Shown here in pieces: positions 27,001 to 28,798 of a stretch of 28,798 nt of DNA; position 1 is the first letter of the stretch, and each line of letters begins with the position of its first letter. A model generated the notes under the pieces. The model made no database searches and was not told where the DNA came from. It saw only the letters and a program-made list of their open reading frames with translations. Source of the stretch: MGR-bin208 sp043780275 (GTDB lineage: Bacteria; Bacteroidota; Bacteroidia; Chitinophagales; Chitinophagaceae); the NCBI GenBank assembly GCA_043780275.1, contig JAYWCV010000076.1:1-28798 (forward strand). The letters are read 5' to 3'. Both the position numbers and the translations under genes were made by a program.

Positions 27001-27226
27001 AGAAGCGAATTTGACCATGAAAATGCCTCAAAGTGTGGTTGATAAAACTCCATTTGGTAATATTGAATTTGGAGTATTTGGCCGGAATCTATTCCTGAAA
27101 GCGAGAGATTATCCACACCTGGATCCTGAGCAAAATGCATTGGGGTCAAGCAATATTCAGGGGTTAGAATTTAATGCAAACCCTTCAACAAGAACCATGG
27201 GTGTTAACTTAAGAATCACTCTGTAA
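24080..27226 (+). CDS. SusC/RagA-family TonB-linked outer membrane protein (second pair)
   Basis: 1048 residues. The signal peptide (about 1-22, ends VWAQ) and regulatory-like domain (QKTITGKVMDEKGDP, about 23-95) nearly copy the first SusC. The TonB-box-like segment LSEVVVTAYG lies near 98-107. The plug has the classical SusC wording: VIDGVPIDNGGGG, DIQEMTVLKGAAATSLYGSR and GAAGVILITTKKGK. The barrel ends GVNLRITL. Past the plug it is clearly different from the first copy, so the two are old paralogs or a mosaic rather than a fresh tandem duplication. A SusD-like gene of another subfamily starts 28 nt downstream. Together they would import an unknown nutrient across the outer membrane with TonB energy. 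Confidence 0.96.
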   Translation: MQMKKLLLFGVASLFLIGQVWAQKTITGKVMDEKGDPVSEVSVTVKGTTIGTTTKADGTFTLTVPATGKTLVFSSVNFANQEANIGSQSAFSISMKSTDATLSEVVVTAYGIKRDKKTLGYSTPTIAAEDLTAVRNTNVTNAIVGKVAGVRTQGTGGSFTGSSILIRGYTSMTGSSAPLFVIDGVPIDNGGGGVALQNGASSSNRAVDLNPDDIQEMTVLKGAAATSLYGSRGAAGVILITTKKGKSKSKNNVDFNSSYQVVSVNRLPEYQNEYAQGTSVGVNTATSTVGLYNFNATTSWGPRMVGQTVTNFFGKSEILQAYPNNVSDIFENGFNRQNTVSFSGGSDKTTYRVSYNNTLETYVIARNRLNKNVLTVNLNSELTNKLTVSAYMSANNTSSIRTQQGNQLSNPVFRSLFTPRSYDLTNSPYYAANGDQLFFAGEDNPYWSIDNVRFNDATNRVLGNLGLNYKFNDWLNADIKFGADLQSFSSHGYDEIGSRGGGNTSANGTGGVRDIRSNLMNINSYATLNAQKKIGKFNVIGTLGNEIFDNYSNSVNIRSTGLAIRGFDQISNATVLFTPAVGTSQVRTIGVFADAVLEYNRWLSLNLKARNDFASTLAPGNRSIFYPAASLSSVMTDAIPALKNKVLSFWKMHANYGVVGRAAPAYNTDNYAALGGAADGFGPSILYPFNNLSGYTISNSAGNIKLKPEFTTEWEIGTNVRLLNNRITLEVNYYQRLLTDGLFPVPVSPASGVTSLFQNAGEIETKGTEITLGVVPIKTKNFVWSINANHTQFKSIVTKLAPGVSVITLAGFVTPNIRLVKGDEYGAIYGNKYNRDAQGRMILQTTGVNAGLPLPTSGVFNIGNSNPLYTMGITNTFTYKFFTLDVLFDIREGGALYSRNLADLRRNGAVVETADKPRFDKDNVTPLLNYQFTGVDVNGNPVNIPIRADQYWGNGGKYVAAEGFMVNTSWFRVREANLTMKMPQSVVDKTPFGNIEFGVFGRNLFLKARDYPHLDPEQNALGSSNIQGLEFNANPSTRTMGVNLRITL

Positions 27227-27254
27227 ACATTATTAACTCAATAAATTGATCATA

Positions 27255-28763
27255 ATGAAAAAAATATTAATTGCCATATCAGTTGTTTTACTGACAGGAC
27301 TAGTTTCCTGCAAAAAATACCTGAATATCAATAAAGACCCGGATAGAATTGCTGAATCGGCAGCTCCGATAAATCTGCTACTTACAAACGTCACTGTTAA
27401 TACAGGCTTTGCTAGCGGAAGTGACTTGAACAGGTATGGCGCATTATTAATGCAACAGTTTTCTGGCCAAACAACTGGTGGCGAAACACAAACACAGCAA
27501 TACGAAAAGTATCTTTTACAATCTGCAGATGTAAATAATATGTGGAGTCTTTTTTATGCTACTACATTGAATGACATTGAAGTGATTATACGATTGGCAA
27601 AAACGCAAAATGCCCCTTACTACAGTGGTGTTGCTAAATTGTTGAAGGCATATAATTATCATCACTTGGTTGATGCCTATGGAAGCGTTCCATATTCTGA
27701 AGCACAACAAACCAGTGCAAATACTTCCCCTAAATTTGATGACGGTGCGGCTATTTATGCGTCTTTATTTACGTTGATTGACGAAGCATTGGCTGAATTG
27801 AATAGTGTATCTACTGGTTTAGCACCGGGAGCCAATTCAACGATTTACAGTGGACCTTTTACAACCAGGAGAGCCAATTGGATAAGGTTTGGTAATACAT
27901 TGAAGTTGCGCTTATTATTACATAGTTCAAAATTGGATTTGGCCGGAACAGTATCTAAAGTTGCTGCACTAGTAAATCAATCAGGGGTTAGCTTCTTTAC
28001 TTCAAATGCCGATAATTTTGAAATGCCTTTCTTTAGTATTCTAAACAGGCAAAATCCTATTCATCAGTTTGAACTAAGTAGAGGGAATAATCTTTTTCCT
28101 AATAAATTTCTGGTTGATGCAATGAATGCTAAAGCAGATCCAAGAAGGCCATTCTATTTCAGTACATTCCCTTTTGGTTCAACATCTTATGCAGGTGCTG
28201 TTTCAAATGACGCTGTGTCACAGAGATATTCAAGAATACATTCTTATTTAAGAGGTGCAGCTTCAGGCGGTACTGCTAACACTGATGGATCAACCAATCA
28301 AAACCCATTGTCTGGAAGTATTATATATGATGGTACTGCACCTGTACGTATGTTAACTTTTGCAGAATATAATTTCATTAGAGCAGAAGCAGCGGTTTAT
28401 GGTGCTCCCGGAGATGCTCAAGCCTTTTTTGTAGCTGGCATTACAGCAAGTATGCAGTCCGCTGGTGTCTCAACTGCTGATATTACAGCTTATATTGCAG
28501 CCAACGGAACTCTTACAGGAGCTGTTACGAATAGAGTAAGTCAAATTATTTCGGAGAAATATGTTGCCAGTTACGGTGTAATGCAGGAACAATGGACGGA
28601 CTGGAGAAGAACTGGGTTCCCAACTATTGCAAAAGTAGCAAATGCAGTAACTACTGATATACCAAGAAGTTTACCTTTTCCTCAAAGTGAAATTGATGCA
28701 AATACAAATGCACCAGCACAGAAACCAAATTTATTAGTTAGAGTATTTTGGGATAGACCTTAG
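27255..28763 (+). CDS. SusD-like nutrient-binding outer membrane lipoprotein (second pair)
   Basis: 502 residues with lipoprotein signal MKKILIAISVVLLTGLVSC, Cys19 lipidated, then KKYLNINKDPDR. This opening and the LLLTNVTVN and GALLMQQFSGQ segments are typical of the SusD/RagB subgroup often called SusD-like_2, unlike the first SusD. Other marks are AKLLKAYNYHHLVDAYGSVPYSEA, RWIRFGNTLKLRLLLH-like text near residue 210, and the C-terminal QEQWTDWRRTGFP followed by LPFPQSE. The frame opens at TTG 27246; the ATG at 27255 starts exactly at the signal peptide. The stop lies 35 bp before the window end and no terminator is visible, so further genes of the locus may follow. Confidence 0.94.
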   Translation: MKKILIAISVVLLTGLVSCKKYLNINKDPDRIAESAAPINLLLTNVTVNTGFASGSDLNRYGALLMQQFSGQTTGGETQTQQYEKYLLQSADVNNMWSLFYATTLNDIEVIIRLAKTQNAPYYSGVAKLLKAYNYHHLVDAYGSVPYSEAQQTSANTSPKFDDGAAIYASLFTLIDEALAELNSVSTGLAPGANSTIYSGPFTTRRANWIRFGNTLKLRLLLHSSKLDLAGTVSKVAALVNQSGVSFFTSNADNFEMPFFSILNRQNPIHQFELSRGNNLFPNKFLVDAMNAKADPRRPFYFSTFPFGSTSYAGAVSNDAVSQRYSRIHSYLRGAASGGTANTDGSTNQNPLSGSIIYDGTAPVRMLTFAEYNFIRAEAAVYGAPGDAQAFFVAGITASMQSAGVSTADITAYIAANGTLTGAVTNRVSQIISEKYVASYGVMQEQWTDWRRTGFPTIAKVANAVTTDIPRSLPFPQSEIDANTNAPAQKPNLLVRVFWDRP

Positions 28764-28798
28764 GTTTTTAATACCTATTATTGATTTTTAAAATAGAA

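Noticed and set aside
1..28798. CRISPR arrays, insertion sequences, prophage, tRNA or rRNA genes, toxin-antitoxin or defence systems
   Set aside because: I looked for spaced direct repeats, transposase motifs, cloverleaf patterns and typical defence domains and saw none.

Overview
The window looks like a chromosomal segment of a Bacteroidota bacterium, most likely family Chitinophagaceae (inference). The reasons are: AT-rich DNA with no Shine-Dalgarno runs before starts; several promoters of the Bacteroidota type (TTG, about 20 nt, TAnnTTTG); a type IX secretion protein (PorZ); two SusC/SusD outer-membrane pairs; and housekeeping proteins whose sequences read like Chitinophagaceae versions. 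I see no tRNA or rRNA gene, CRISPR array, insertion sequence or prophage.

Region 1 (1-10.5 kb) is mainly housekeeping. It holds the start of a leftward gene at the edge, alaS, a possible 37-residue membrane protein convergent with alaS, a secreted protein with two PDZ domains, then gatB followed 11 nt later by a TlpA-like thiol-disulfide lipoprotein. serS runs leftward and meets the TlpA-like gene at a bidirectional terminator. Divergent from serS are a 117-residue conserved hypothetical and, 11 nt on, an exported cyclophilin. Then come gcvH and a VanZ-like membrane protein. Three translation genes (alaS, gatB, serS) lie here and prfA follows.

Region 2 (10.5-18.8 kb): an AT-rich gene-free stretch of about 380 bp, prfA leftward, a divergent amidohydrolase, then a leftward porZ-recO pair only 5 nt apart. 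Divergent from porZ is an MMPL/RND-type exporter.

Region 3 (18.8-28.8 kb) is the accessory part: two tandem susC-susD pairs. Their barrels and their SusD partners have diverged, but the two susC genes share a perfect 26-bp upstream block, a 13-bp leader block and nearly the same signal peptide plus first plug-preceding domain. This suggests shared control, possibly by an ECF sigma factor not encoded here. No degradative enzyme is in the window, so the substrates are unknown.

I find no convincing new multi-gene system. The points most worth a second look are the 37-residue ORF, the shared susC promoter/leader, the porZ-recO coupling with a TTG start, and a minus-strand terminator buried in the VanZ-like gene. 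Five database-style open frames begin too early at TTG or GTG; I moved their starts, and I also moved porZ from TTG to an internal GTG. All identifications are from reading the sequence; no search was run.
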